DNA of 64,000 bases from Prostheceraeus crozeri (taxonomy: Eukaryota; Platyhelminthes; Polycladida; Euryleptidae), in the NCBI GenBank assembly GCA_907163375.1, contig CAJQUW010005533.1:1637001-1701000 (forward strand). Reading direction: 5' to 3'. Numbering within the stretch: position 1 is the stretch's first letter; each line of letters opens with the position of its first letter. Made by a program: the position numbers and the translations under genes. Below the pieces are notes generated by a model. The model searched no databases, was not told the origin of the DNA, and saw only the letters and a list, made by a program, of their open reading frames with translations. Below are positions 15,701 through 30,700 of this stretch, one piece after another.

Positions 15701-18700
15701 AACATGGAAAACGAGTCTGCTGCTAAATATCAAAACTTCGTTAAACCAGAATTATCGTAAAATCTTTTTAAATGCTAAAACAGCATTATGAAAAATCTTT
15801 TGTTTGTGAGGTTAAATCATCCTCAAGAACAATGTTTTGTACATATGAATGTAAATAATAATACGCATGAATTTAATTGAAACAATTGTTACATTTTCTT
15901 ATTATCATTAGCGACAAAAACAAAAAATGGAATCAAGTGTATTTCCCATTTACCATGGGAATATAACAATCAGAAATGTCAAGGACGAGGACCACAACTG
16001 TATAAAAACTTTGGTATTATAGCTGATTAAGAAGCTGGTGTGAAAATCATTAACCCTATCGCATAGTTGATTTGCCACTTAAGTTGCCATACTCATCGAT
16101 CAGAATGCATGAAGTTTGGTGATTGGAGCAACAGAGTAGATGCATGTGCTGACTACTGGTTTCACCAAATTTTAGCATCATTTATCTACATAATTTTTGA
16201 CTTTATAACTTCGAATTTTTGTAAAAATCGAAATGAACAGGCTAAAGAAAACCTAGTGGATATGTAAAGCGGACATAAAACTAAGGGATTATGTATATAT
16301 TCCTCATTATGTACTAAGATGCAAGGACACCTACAATGTGATAGCCGATGAGAAAGGGTTAATTGATTGTAAACTTAATTAGCTGTTGATAATGCATGCT
16401 ATTTCAAAATTAAAATCAAGAAAAAGGAACTAAAGCCGCAATTTCACTGCTTTTAAAGCAGCAGCCCTGTTGTTCAGTTCGTTAATTTGGTCTTGCAACT
16501 TTGAACTTTCATGTTCGATGGATTGCAATTCGATATCCATTTCATTTTTCCGATTCTTCGCTTCCTTCTCTTGATTGTCTTTCTCACGTCGCTCAATCAA
16601 GTGGAGTTGGCGACGTTTTGAGGCATATCGGACGGACTCAACCATTTCCATCGTAACTCGAATTTGGAGAACACCATTATTCACAGCATTGTAAACGACG
16701 CGCTGAGCAATTACTGATGTTTCACTCATGTTTTCCATAAGTAAGTCTTTGTTTATACTGAATCCTGACTCGACTGCGGCCTGTCCATGGAAAAGAATTA
16801 ACAACAATCGAACAATCATCCATAAACTTCCCCAATTTTGATTCGTTTTGATGAGATCTACATACAGATCATCAAGCCGTTCCTCATACAAGTCAAAACG
16901 CTCCAGTCGAGTCCGGATATTTGAATTCGATATGAAGTGGGCATATTGACTCTTTGCGGGGTCAGCCTCAGATGCAGAAATGAGCCTTTTGTCCAGAAAT
17001 GAGTTGAAAACAATGTCAAATCGTTTTTCACAAACAAGTCTAGTATTATCACTGATAGTGAATGGAGACGAAGCCGATGCTCCTCGGATTAGCGGATGTT
17101 GAAGAGGACTACGTTCAAGGATCTTCTCTGCGACACCTCGAAGAAATGACTGACACTCACGGTAGAAGTTGAGCTTTTCCATAGGCTTTGGATTCGGAGG
17201 AATCGCGCGTTTTGCTCCAAAACCGATGTCTGTTTGCGTAGCCATTTTCAGGTTTTCATCACTGTTCAAATCGAGAGCCTTGAGTTTCGCAAAATTTGTT
17301 CCGACTTCATCCAGCACTTCTGCTTTGATGAATCTCTTCAGGACGCCATTCAGCAACGAAAGCAAGCATGAATACAAAAAAGGGAACATGGGTCTGTCGT
17401 TTTGAAATCTGCAAAGAAATGGTTCAAAATCATCTGTAATTGTACGGAAGAAATGAAGTTTCGCTTCTGTAAAGGAGTCAGACTAGAGGCTGTTTTCTGA
17501 ACAGTGTCAAATGCGTTAATATTTGGTTTCGGCTTTACCAGTGTGCAGAATTTTTTCACATGTGAAGATATCTCTATAACCCTTTGACATGCTCCTCTAT
17601 TCTCGGTCCAACGTGTGGTACAAAATTTCTTTGGAAAGGTATTCGAACCAGTGATCTTTGTATACTCCGCTCTTCGTGCTGGACTTCGCTTCCAGAGTTC
17701 ATAGAGAGCCCTTAAAAACGCTTCCACGCTCCAATCGGAAATTTTGTGTCCATGCTTTAAAGCGCCACTGACGACATGAAGACTGCAGACACCTGTTTCC
17801 AACAAAGATTTGTCAAATTTCGCCTCGAATTCCTTGAGAAAGTCCCGCATGAATGACAAATTCACTGCCGGACCGTCCGTGCTGATTTGCACAAGGGATT
17901 TTAAATCCACACCTGACGTACCTTCAACAATACTTTTCATGAGATCCCTTGATCTACTATGACCCAAAAAGATCGACGTCAAGTATTCTGATTTCACGTG
18001 ATTGGAAACGTCATCAAAATAGCGTATCCACAACGTATCCAAACATTTTTGATATCGCATGGAAATCAGACTAGCAGCATTCTTTTCAAAACCACACAAT
18101 TTGTTTTTCAATCAACATGCATTTTTACAAGTGAGATCGATGTCACAGATCATATATGCTTGGCTACAAATATGCTTTTTCCAGGCTATTTCCAGGATTT
18201 CCAGGTACCGGTTTCGTTTTCCAGGACTTTTCCAGGACCTGTAGTAACCCTGTGTAGGTACATATTGCTATCGGTGCTAGTTTCGCATTCCCATCATGAA
18301 GTCCACTAAAAGAAAATCGAACATAAGATAGCTGACAGATAACGAAAAATGTCGATAATATTCAAGTGTGCATGTTGTCATTCAGGTACACTACATTAAG
18401 TGGATGTGATTTAGATTAGGTATACGACAAACATGAATGCTTGAAAATCCTCGAACATTATAGTACACTTCAGTCGCGTATCATGCACTACTATAAAATC
18501 ATACATTAGCTTGTATTTGAATTCATGTTTTTGCACTTATTCTATGTTTAGCGAGGAATTTTTGTGTTTGGTAATATTCTACTTATGTAAGGAAGTCGGT
18601 CAAATATAAAGGCAGAATTTGCAGCATAGAAGTATTTTACACATACTTCGCTCCATTTTAGTTGAGTGTTATTAATGCGCTTTTTGTTAATACATTAATT

Positions 18701-21700
18701 CGATTCTATTATTGTTGATGCATGAATTAGCCGGCACTACTAGGTTTGTGTAAAGCACGGAGAGGGATTCGCGATTCAGAGAGGTGACGCGATTCTATCT
18801 CAGCCATTTTATGTAATGGTCACAGAAATAAATTGCTTTGTCTGCGTTGTTTGGCCTAGAGATGACATTCTTTAATACTGATGGTTGCGACAAGAACTAT
18901 TACCGAGGGGCAGAAAGATCAATTTTCCATTGAACGTATACAGTCAGTAAATTTAGATAGTGAGGAGTCGAACTATGTTAATAATATTTACATTTGATAA
19001 ATTTATCACGGAGAAACATTGAGTCAAAGATAGGTGCTGTTCACATGCAAAATGTTCAGTCTTCAATGTGACAACTCCAGCTCGTGTGTTCCCTAATGTA
19101 ACTTTACTTACGCATTACACGCGCTTGGCCAATCACGTAATTCAAAAGGAAACATATCTCTACATCTCTCTCTACCATTTCCACAGAGATGGATTTGTAT
19201 GCCCAGTTACTCTAGAGGTGACGCGATTCTATCTCAGTCATTGTATGCAATGGTAGAGAGAGAAGTGTAGGGATATGTCTCCCTTTGAATTACGTGATTG
19301 GCCAAGCGCGCACAATTCGTAAGTAAAGTTGCATTAGGGAAGACACGCTGGAGTTGTCACATTGAAGACTAAACATCTGGCATGTGAACAGCACCTATCT
19401 TCGGCTCAATGTTTCTCCGTGATAAATTCGTCAAATGGAGTTACTATTCACATCGTTCGACTCCTCACGATCTAAATTTACCGACTGTATACGTTCAATG
19501 CGGTGTCAATGATTTAGATCGTCAGAATTCTGGCTTGAATTTGCATTGCGTACAATGGAAAATTGATCTTTCTTCCCTTCGGGACTAGTTCTTGGCGTGC
19601 TCATCAGTATTAAAAAATGTCATCTCTAGACCAAACAACGCAGACAAAGCAAATTATCTCTGCGGTGTGAGGTGTGTCTCCTATGCATACATGTATTTGG
19701 TCTAGATTTAACGTGCGTGCTTGAAGAATGGAAAACGAAATTATCAAATTTCTATGACATTAAGTTAAACTAACGCTCAAGCATTCAACTGACACATAGA
19801 ACATTGTTCTAGAAAAACAGAAGAATCCATTAACATGTACATTCTTGAAAGTTCTTTTTTATTTTGCTCGTTCCAACGGCTGATTAACTCTCATCTCTAA
19901 AAAATTGTCCACACATCTTTCTGTTAATCCAATTTCTATTAGTAGAAACGATTTTAAAAATTGAACTCTCAGCTTTAAATTTACGCATGATTTTATAGTT
20001 TCGCTTCTTTAAATCACGTACTTTCACTTGATGTTGAAGAAGACCTTCGAGTGTATAACTTTAATACGCTTCATATTAATGGAATATTGCTTGTTGACAC
20101 TTGAGATCCATCGCTAGCAAAGTACAAGAATCCATTCAAATTAACCTTTATGCGTAGCTACAGCTTGTGAACCATAATCACTTACAAGTTTACATCGTGA
20201 ATCATTCCTCATGTTTCTCGCTTGTATTTCTGTTTCTAAACTTATGTTTTTATATATTGGATGTGTTACAAATTACTTATTAAAACATTAATTGGATATG
20301 CGTGGATATCAAAATCGATTTCTCAACTGAGCTAGCCTACCACCAGCATGAACTATGCACATACATGTGATCTATCGATTAAATATGCAGCATAACATGC
20401 TTTTGATAAAAAATGAACGTTTCAAGTAATGAAGTGACACAGAAACATATCAGTCTTAATCAACAAGAGAAATTTCGCATGCTGCACATGCAATTTTATT
20501 TTCAGAGAAATTGATGAAAACATGCATCGAATATCATACAACAACTCATTGATATCACCAGGGATTAATTTGATAAATGTTGAAAATATAATGTGAATTT
20601 TTGTGAATTGGCTCAGCGATCTCCGAAACATCAAATTCTGCTGAGAACTATTTTGCAAGACTATACACGTTGAGTGACGTACGCATAACCATTTCTATAT
20701 GATGTGATTGCGTAGCTAATCAATAAATAGATCGCTTTACACAGACGAAGCACAACATGCTACATAATGCTTAATGTCAAGAAAAAATTGATGTAATAAA
20801 TGAAAATTGAATGAAATTGGAGCAAGCAGAACTTAAGCATAATAATCACAACGATTAAAATATATGTGAAAATCTTATTTAGCCTATGATAATTTCGAAT
20901 TCACCCAAAGGTCCCTCTCGAATGCAAAACAAATAGCAGGAACAAGATGAAAGTGATGGTACGATCTCAGATGCTTCGATAAGATTATGTCATGCTATTT
21001 ATTGAATATGGTTGGCTATAATCGATTTAATTCGGTGGAGGAAAACGAATGTCGATGTTTTCAAAATAAGACAACACATTTTTGCCATTCCCTTAGTCAT
21101 ACTCGCTACTTGTTGTCACGTTGTACGAGTATTTTGTCACTTCATCTTACTTTAATTTAGATGCATCAGCCACTAACATCAGCGGATTTCTTCAATCCGC
21201 CTGTTGAGTATGCTGCTGTTGTGTTGTACTATTGCATCAGAACACAAGAAAAAACAGAAACTCATGGCTACAATTTCAATTGCACCTATGATTATGTGTG
21301 TACTTGGCTTAGATTTTAAATCAATGAAGACATCGTCGATGTAAGTAGCACTTAGGGCTTAGCTTAGATCATAATCAGATTTACCGTTTCACACCTTTAA
21401 GAATAAAAGACACTCGTAAATATTATTTCTAAAAAATGTGATAGGATGATTTATGTTCAAATATAGAAGTAAAAATATCTTACATTTTGTACATAGGGGA
21501 CACCACATAAAATCATAAAATATGTGTAGGTTTCTATGTCCCGCTCGGTAAGACAAGTCGATTTACATGTAGTAGTATCTTTGATGTAAAGAATCGACGA
21601 TATCTCACAATGGCAGTTTGAAGATGGGCTGAAAAGCGTAGGACGTGCACTTTCTCACTGCAAATTCTAGAAACTGCAAATTGCTGATCTTCTTGCGAGT

Positions 21701-24700
21701 CTATGCTTTTCAGAATGACTCCATATGTAAGTCTTCAAACACATTATCACGTAGTTATGAGATGCCTAATTTCAGGTAAGTGATGTCGAATTACAGAATC
21801 CCGGATGTACTCCGCATTAGAATTAACAGTCGCTTTTAATGAAAATTAAATCGGAACCTGGTAAAAATGACTTTTTTAGCAAAATGGCTCTGAAATTCGG
21901 TTTTAATAGATGTCTCAGCATGAAATGTAAATGACATGAACAGTCTTACCAACATCTAAAACAATGAATTTTCTAAATTTTCGGCGGTATAACACCCTGT
22001 TCACAGAAAAAGGGTCATGCGAAAATTTTCAAAAGTCAAAGATAGATCAAAATATCAATATCTTGAGCTCACAATTTTCATCTCTATTATTCAGCTTAGG
22101 TCTGATACAATATCAGATGATCATAATCTAGGTATGCTTGATTCCTTGCGTGTAAGATGTTCTTTCATTCGCACGTGTAAATGGCGCATAGCACTGCTGA
22201 CATTAAATTTAGATCATGTTGTGCATATTATCTTGTAAGTGACCATCCTACGTTGAAAGATTTATTTATTTATTTATTTCGCAACCTGAAAGTCCGCAAT
22301 TTCCCATGCTCGAATGTGACTTTTGCAGAGCATTTCTTAAAGTGATAGAATGGTGGGATATATTTTCATAGTGTCGACTTGCCTGTTCATATATCCCACC
22401 ATTCTAACACTTGAAGAAATGCTCTGCAAAAGTCACATTCGAGCATGGGAAATTGCGGACTTTCAGGTTGCGAAATAAATAAAAAAAGAAATCTTTCAAC
22501 GTAGGATGGTCACTTACAAGATAATATGCACAACATGATCTAAATTTAATGTCAGCAGTGCTATGCGCCATTTACACGTGCGAATGAAAGAACATCTTAC
22601 ACGCAAGGAATCAAGCATCTACAAACTTGCAGATCAAGTAATGCGCACCCTCTAGAGATTTTCATCATGGTTTCTGACTCCAATATTCGTTTCAGAGAAT
22701 CATACATATATACAAAATCATCAAGACTTACCCTGAATAATAGAGATGAAAATTGTGAGCTCCAAATATTGATGTTTTGATCTATCTTTGACTTTTGAAA
22801 ATTTTCGCATGATCCTTTTCCTGTGATATCGGCGAAAATTTAGATAAATTTATATTTAAGCAGCAAGGCTTTATTTTGATTATTACTTTCATCACAAAAA
22901 AGAAAATGCTGCTTATACCTAATCATGAATCATCTAAAACTATGCTACAAGTAAAATGTTAACTAGAAAATTTATTTGATAGAGGTTACCCTAAACAGAC
23001 TTGCTCTAATAGGCTAAATAAATCGACCTCTGAAACAATAGACATTCCAGCTAAGATCTTTATAGAGACACAGAAAGCAAGTTTTCGATGTTATTGAAAG
23101 TAAAATTTAAATTACATTTTGGGGCTTTCACTAGGACAGTTTTATCGAAACTATTATGTACGTGGGACAATTTGACTTGATACTTATTCAATCTATTAAG
23201 AGGCATTCGATAAATTCAGAAGAAAACAAAAACTAAACAACGACAAATTAGCTAAAAAGCCAATGTAAAAATCGATTTTATTGATAATACCTTTATCAAT
23301 ATATTATATAGAAGCAATCGGAATTCTAATCTCAACTAGAATAATTCGGCGTCAGGTTGCATTATTTGGTTGATCTCATTTTGAATTTATATATTAATAT
23401 CAGTCATCTATAGCTATTTAAAGTTGAGACGTAAGTTTCATGCAACTAAGCATAACCCAGCTATTACATATGAAGTGATATCTACAATATATTACAACTG
23501 AAGATATTTAGTTATGTCCTGGTCTCTTGGATTCGAGATCGAAACTTTTGTCATCCGATCGATTCTAGAGTCCTGAACGATGTCTCACATGCATTACATT
23601 GACCAGTGTGATGATAGTGATGTTCTAGTATGAAAATATGAAAGCCGTAGGAAGTCTCGTGACTGAATGCAACAAAACTTTTTATAAAATCTCAAAATAT
23701 AAAAATTTAATTCAAATGCTTTTCTGACTCTTCCACGTAACTCGCCAACAATAAGAAATAACAACACCAAACACATTAAACGAACTTTGTGTTGCGATGA
23801 CCAGCACCAAATCCTTCGAGATTTCCTGCTTACCGCACGGTGAGATGATTTGTTCTGCAGGGAAACGATGCAGCATTGATTGGTCGTTATTCACTACATG
23901 TCCTCAATACCTTTTTACGATACTTCCAAGATCAATTAAGCGACAAGTTTTTATCCCATGCTTGGTGCAATATCATTATCTTCATTCGAGAACACTGAAC
24001 TTGACAATAATTTATTCTATTTGATTATTATTGCGATTATGCTGTATGGTGAACGACTGACGCATGCTCTGGGTATGACATAACGCATTTGCAGATTTCA
24101 TTTTAATATCATTAGGAATTAATTATAATAGCAATATGGTGTATATTTCTCAAAATGAATGAAAATCATAGTGGTACAAGAATGTAAATCATTAAGGTAT
24201 GCACAAATAACTAAGAGAAAATTATTTGAGTGTTGCGTCCCTCCCTCCTGGCAATTGATATTTTTGAGCTGTCCTTAAGAAACATTGATTGAACTTAAGC
24301 ATGCAGACATAGCTTCCCGAATATAGTATGCCATTGCTTTCGTTTTATGTTTCACGTATGTCACAGTCAAACGAATGATGTCAAAGTTAGCTATATATTT
24401 ATCAAAATTAATAAGTTATGCATGATGAAGTCAATCAATAAAGTCCAACCTCACACCTGGGGAAGATACCATAAATGAGGAATAAGTAAGTGAGCTATAG
24501 CCCAAATAATTGCATACAATTCTTTACTCAAAGCCTTATGATATCATTTTCATCAAATCAAAATCTACTGTATTTTGAGTGATTCAAGTGCATGAGAACA
24601 ATTTCAATGTCCTCGGAAGCTGCAATATCATTCCTTAAAGAAAAGACGTCCTATTAAAAATCAATTTGAATCAAGAGAAGGAAAACGATGTAAGGATGTG

Positions 24701-27700
24701 TCACACCCAGAACATACAACACTTTTCCACAAGCAACACACGTCAACCGTTATCTTTGTCATTTATGATTAATTCTATCCTTAAGTTCTGTTGAAAGGAG
24801 CTTGCCACTTTACTTCATTCACCACTCACAATCAATTTGACATCGAAAATCTGGACCCCTTAACATCACATTTAATTTTGTGGCCAATACTCATAGCAAT
24901 ACGTGCAGCTTCAATATTTCTCGCGAAACTGAGCTGCACAGATGACTATCCTGATCGTCTTCTAAATTTTGACACAGCTCACAGGAGAGGGATTTCACAT
25001 TTCAAGCTGGATGGTTGCTATTTGATTCTTAGAACAATTCCATCTAAGACATGTTCATTCAACTAAATGGCCCGTTCAAAATGCAATAATGGCTACTAAA
25101 GAACATGAATTCTAAATCCAAATTTCTGTTTTGGTCCTGTGATTGGTACTGCTGCGCTTAAACGATAGCTTGAAATGCCGGATCGCGCATTTCTGTATTG
25201 AAACATAAAATATTTCATACTTTTATCTCAAACATGTCACAAGTCCCGTCCATACGAGGCCACAGACAATTCGAGATTATAAATTATGGATCAGTGACAA
25301 GCAATTTCGATTGATGAGAAGAGTTTCCATCTAGAAAGTGAAAGTTTTCTAGAGTCTGGTCAGTAAGTGGAATTTCAACCTTGAAATTGCACAAATTTAT
25401 CAAGCTTTTAGTAATGAGGGAGAGTCGAAGCATCAAAATAAGTACGATGAATAAGTCAGTGCAATCCTATGCAAAATGTATTCTTTTAATAAGAGAATCG
25501 CAGCAGGTATTTGCGGTCAGCAAACCAGTTAAGGCCGATTTTATAAAACATTTAGTGCGTGAAGCGTTGACAAGCCCCAGCACCCGATCTGGTCGATCTT
25601 GCGAGATGGCACTTTACAGGACGGACAATCTAGCAGGATGACACCATAAAGGCACTGGGCGCCGAATGCTTGCTAACATTTTACACACTAACTTCATGCA
25701 AAATCGGTCTTAAAACAAAATGTAGGGAGTTTTGCCTTTTAAATGATTTTCAGATCATTAAAATTGATCTCCCGTCCGTCAATTAGTCAACTGCATGATG
25801 CTGTTGAGGTAGTTTGATAAGCGCATGTGCTTCTAGTCAGATTTCAATCAGTCATTCGTCCTCTTGATTTGAAAACAAAGTGTGTTACGCAGTGAAGTTA
25901 TCGCAACACAATTCATCCTAGTGCTTTTTCAATCTAGGGCAAGAAAATTACTGAAAATAATGTACAGCATTCAAACCGATACTATCTAAGAGCGTATATC
26001 GATCGTTGGCTGCTCTGCTGTGACTAGGGGGGACCGCACCTTCATAGTACAAAACATCAACTCAGACTCTCATTCACTGACAGTGAACATTCTAAAACTA
26101 ATGCTGCGAAGTTGATTTAGCATTCACAATAATTAGATTAACTGAGTGAAGGTGAGTCGTTGGGCAGTCAGTTATCCATCGACAAAGAAATGATAATTAG
26201 CTCATCATCAGCTTGAATTCAGGCATACGAGTATGCACCGTCCAATATGAAAAGAAAGTAATTCATTTGGTCATATACGTCATACTAGTTAGGACACAAA
26301 AACAACAAGCAATACTCAGTCAGATCGGTGCATATTAAAGGACCACTGCTTATTCATCAATTATGCAGCCATGATCATCAAGAAGAAACATTCGATGAAC
26401 ACTCGAGTGGACAGGTGGAATTCCAACCTAAGATCATCTTAATGACAACGAAGAAAAAGATAGGAAATAACTTAATTTACTATCATATTTATTGGTATAG
26501 CGTAAAATGCTATACTAACAATTCAATGTACTGCGACAGACTTTTGTTATCAATCTATTGTGACGAAGTTGAATGACATGCTGATATTATGCCTCGTTAC
26601 AATATGAATGCTGGTAGCATTCTATCAATAATAATAGGATAATGAACTGTTGATATCACTTGGAGATGACTACTGCCTTCACTCGCATTCCTTCTGTACC
26701 GTCAGCGTGGCCTAGTGAGCAAGGTGCGAGCTCATCTCCACCGCGGACTTCGGTTCAGTTCCTGGGTCAGGCGAATGCGGTCGGGGAATCAAGGGTGTTG
26801 ATATCTTTTATCCACTTATTCGTTGTCATTCAATGCTATAATAATATAAAAAATTGGGCTGCAGTGACGGTCTCAATTTCATCGCTTCCGGTTCCACTTA
26901 CACATGTGCCTGTGACACGATCACTATTCCATCTGAGTTTCACACTAATTTTATTCAAAGAACTCCTCAAATCAAATGTTCATGTATGTATGTCTGCCAT
27001 TACATGGATGGCTCTTAATGTAGTTTGAGACTGTTCTCTTACTTATATGTATGATCACGTCAGCGCTTTAACGTTTCAGCCACCGGTCCTCCTACAATTC
27101 TGCTGCCCAAGAGATAGACCCAAAGCTTCAGCTCGGTGATCTACTTGATCCGTAGAAATTACACACCTAAACAATGATGTACATTGTTTATCAATTATGC
27201 GCAATAAAATATGAATGTTTCACTGTTTTGGCATTTTTTGTGCGTGCTGCATGTACAATGAAAATTAATAGAGACAGTCGATTATTTATCATAATGGCAA
27301 ATATATGAAAGTTCTACATTAAATCCCTATTAAATCAAAACCGCACATGCACAACACAAGTTGATGGTGCACTTCTTAATTCCAAAATTATATCAATTAG
27401 TAAGCAAACAATAACTGACCAAATGCTGAGAAGTAAAAACCTGAAATTAATTTAGATTTCAGAAAGAGAACTACGCCGCTATGAATACACAGAGGCATCT
27501 TCTAAAGCGAGTTGTAATTAAAAACATTTTCAATGCAGTATAACTAACCTCGAGTCGTAGGGTCGAGTCCTACCAGCCGCACACATTTTGCATGGCAATT
27601 CGATCTACTAACATATATTCCATTTAATTCAATGCAAATAACTAAAATAGAAAAATTACTTGTGGTATGGGCATAATGTCGTTGATTGAGAATAAAATGA

Positions 27701-30700
27701 ACAACACATTGATTCAAAGATAGAATACCGAACCCCTTATCAAAATATGTGAAAGTGAAGGAAAGTTGTAAAAAGATTATAGAAAATTACTTATAGCCAA
27801 TTCATTGCGCTACCAATTAGATCAATTATCGTTGAAGTTGACGTGTGTTTAGCTCAATCATGTTCACAGCATATTTAAATAAGATATGTGACAGCCCGCA
27901 CCAAAGTTATAGAAAAATAAGTAAGGAAGAATCGAAAGCGAGAGCGGTTCCTCACCGTGCTTCCATGCAAACTCATTTTAATCAATAATATAAACCTAAA
28001 TTAAATAACAAGATTAGTAGACCGACTAAAATCGAAGACTTAAATGTCATTCCAATAAGCTATTTAATTGGAACGAATCAATTATTGTCAAATAATCTCA
28101 TCCTATTGACTACCATCAGGATTCCTTAGCTCTTACATGAGTCTTGTCTGGGGTGTTAAACTTCATCGAGACGATCGCTGGCTTCACATAAGAAGCTTGA
28201 GCCACGGGTAATTGGGTCCACAGTAGCTCTTGGCCCATCATCATTTGATCCAGAACCACGTGTTTCTCTCGCATGGCATGCTCAGTATCAGACTTCACGT
28301 CCTCTTCTCCATCGGAAATATGGTGCAAAGGTGGACTTTCTTCAGGCGGAAAGACCACATCGGGAGAGGTAGCATGAAAATTTCGTGCAAATGCTAAACT
28401 CGCATTGTCATCTCTCTCGTCGTGAACTACGTGATAAGTGCGATTCTTTGCATGCAGAACCTGTCAAAAGACAATGCAATTTTCATAATTGGGAAAGTTT
28501 GATCGCATGTTAGTGATGATTGGAAAATCATATCTATAAAATATTAGTTTGACAATGGTTAATTAGCAATGATACTAAGATATGCAATTATAAAACTCAC
28601 TAGCATATGATATCTACCAAATGAATGCACCCCTAAGTATACAATGCTCGCTGGAAGAAATTTATTCGGAACACATCAAGTAAAAAACGATATTTTCAAT
28701 GGCAAATGAAGCTAATGAAGAATGTGGTCATCATATTAAACGCTTCTATCCTTAATCACGATTACAGAGAGGCACCTGAAAAGTTGAAGACATGCGAACA
28801 AATGTATTGTCTATAAAAGGAATGAAACTATAATTACAAATAGGCCATCGAAAATGAAAGATTTGAAAATTAAAAATTTTCAAAACAATTATTCAGCTAT
28901 TTGGCATGTCTTTTTCGGGATCGAAGATTTTATGAGCTTTATCGATCATAGCAATTTCATGCTTATCTCACGCAAACAAATTCAAATTGCTTTATATTTT
29001 ACTTTTTGATAACTTTTTCATTGAACATTGCTTTTTAAACGAAGGAACTTATTTGAAGATTCGATGCCAGCGCAATTTTTTAATAGCGATGATCTTTGGC
29101 AAGAGTCATTTGGTGGGAGGGATTTCATGTCTTGATGTCAAGAAAAAAGGTTGTTTTTTGCGAGCACTTTCGTAGGTCACCGACCGAACATATTCACTCG
29201 TCTGATGATGCTCTGCAGTGTAGGGCGAGATGCATCACGGGCTTGCATAGAAGTATACTTGTGTTGTGCCTTTCAACTCAAGACATGATAATTTCCAAAA
29301 ATTGCATTATGCTGAAAGTCGCTGATAGCTATACCGCAATTACATGTATTATGTCATTTAAAACTATCTATCACATTCAAGAAGATCAAGGAATCTAAGG
29401 AAGAGTGAGGCCCCTGTTCCATACTTCCGCACCTTTTATTGAATGTCTTTGCTTTGATCATGATCAACAAGACTGGTCTAAAAGCTCTTCGGAACAGATG
29501 CGCACACGTATGGGTACTGATTTTGCTTCCATCTGACTGTATTCCCGTGTATTTACAACATACTTGTTCTGTTTCAAGTTTCACCATGCGTAGTCTCAGT
29601 TGTAGTTCTATGGTTTACCTCCACTCATCCGTTTTTTTATCCATCAGTTTCCTGTTGTTTTATAATATCCATTTTTAACTTCCGTAACCTATGGAGACCA
29701 TTTCACTTTTCTATTTCCACTACCAGCATCTGTAGTCGGTACAGTATATTAGACGTCTGCTTTGAACGTGTATGCGGCATTGTTTGGAATCTATGCTAGA
29801 AGTATATTAACAGCAAGAATGAGTAGTGTTACAAGTCTCAAGATTTCTATTTTTACCAGTTATTCGGCCAAAGCTGATCAATTTTAATTCGCTGCCACGA
29901 GAAAGCTCCATTGAGTTCTTTTAAGAACTGCTAAATCCAATGGCTACAACAGCATTTCATTTGTACACTTGCGGATTGGAGAACGCCATCAGTCCTCATC
30001 AGGACTACTTCAACTAATTATTCAAATTAGTAATTCGGTACATTTTATATTCAATGCATCATCAATATTTCCACGTGCAAAAATTTTCTATGTGCCTTTC
30101 TTTAAAGTGTTTAATCGCTTTAAGATTAGACCATCGATATTTGTACATATCTGCTAAAATTTGAAATCTCTGTTTATCACAACCTGAAGATAACCTTGGA
30201 CATAGGGTTGAAATATATCGTAATATAAACAAATAGAAGTTATTTAAGACCTACAACCAGAAACTTGGCTTTCCCAAAATTTCTCATGTATCTCATCAAC
30301 TGCTGGGATTATTTTCATCATCGCATGAGAAAAACAATTCTATGCTTTTTATAAAGAAAAATCATTTAAGATTCCTCCTTAAGAAGCTTGAAAATCTGAT
30401 AAATTATCATTGTCAGATCCTCATTTGTGTAATTCACATTATTCAACTTGAATTTTTGTTCTGCTCATATTAGTTGATATTATTTTGTCCTCTATTTGTG
30501 CTTTGTAAGTACATGTTATCCATGATTTGTTGACAAATATATCATCATCATCCATTTCATTAAGTCAACATATATTTTGTTTCACCTGAAATACTCTATA
30601 TCTAAAAAATTCATTTTATCAAGAAATTAAACAACTGGCATTGGATGAATGCATTCATTTCAATCACCGAAATACTTTATTTAGTGTATGTTATTTCAAT

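Noticed and set aside
16430-18111. Two open frames as a host gene
   Set aside because: hAT-like transposase motifs, transposon termini on both sides and a frameshift between them.
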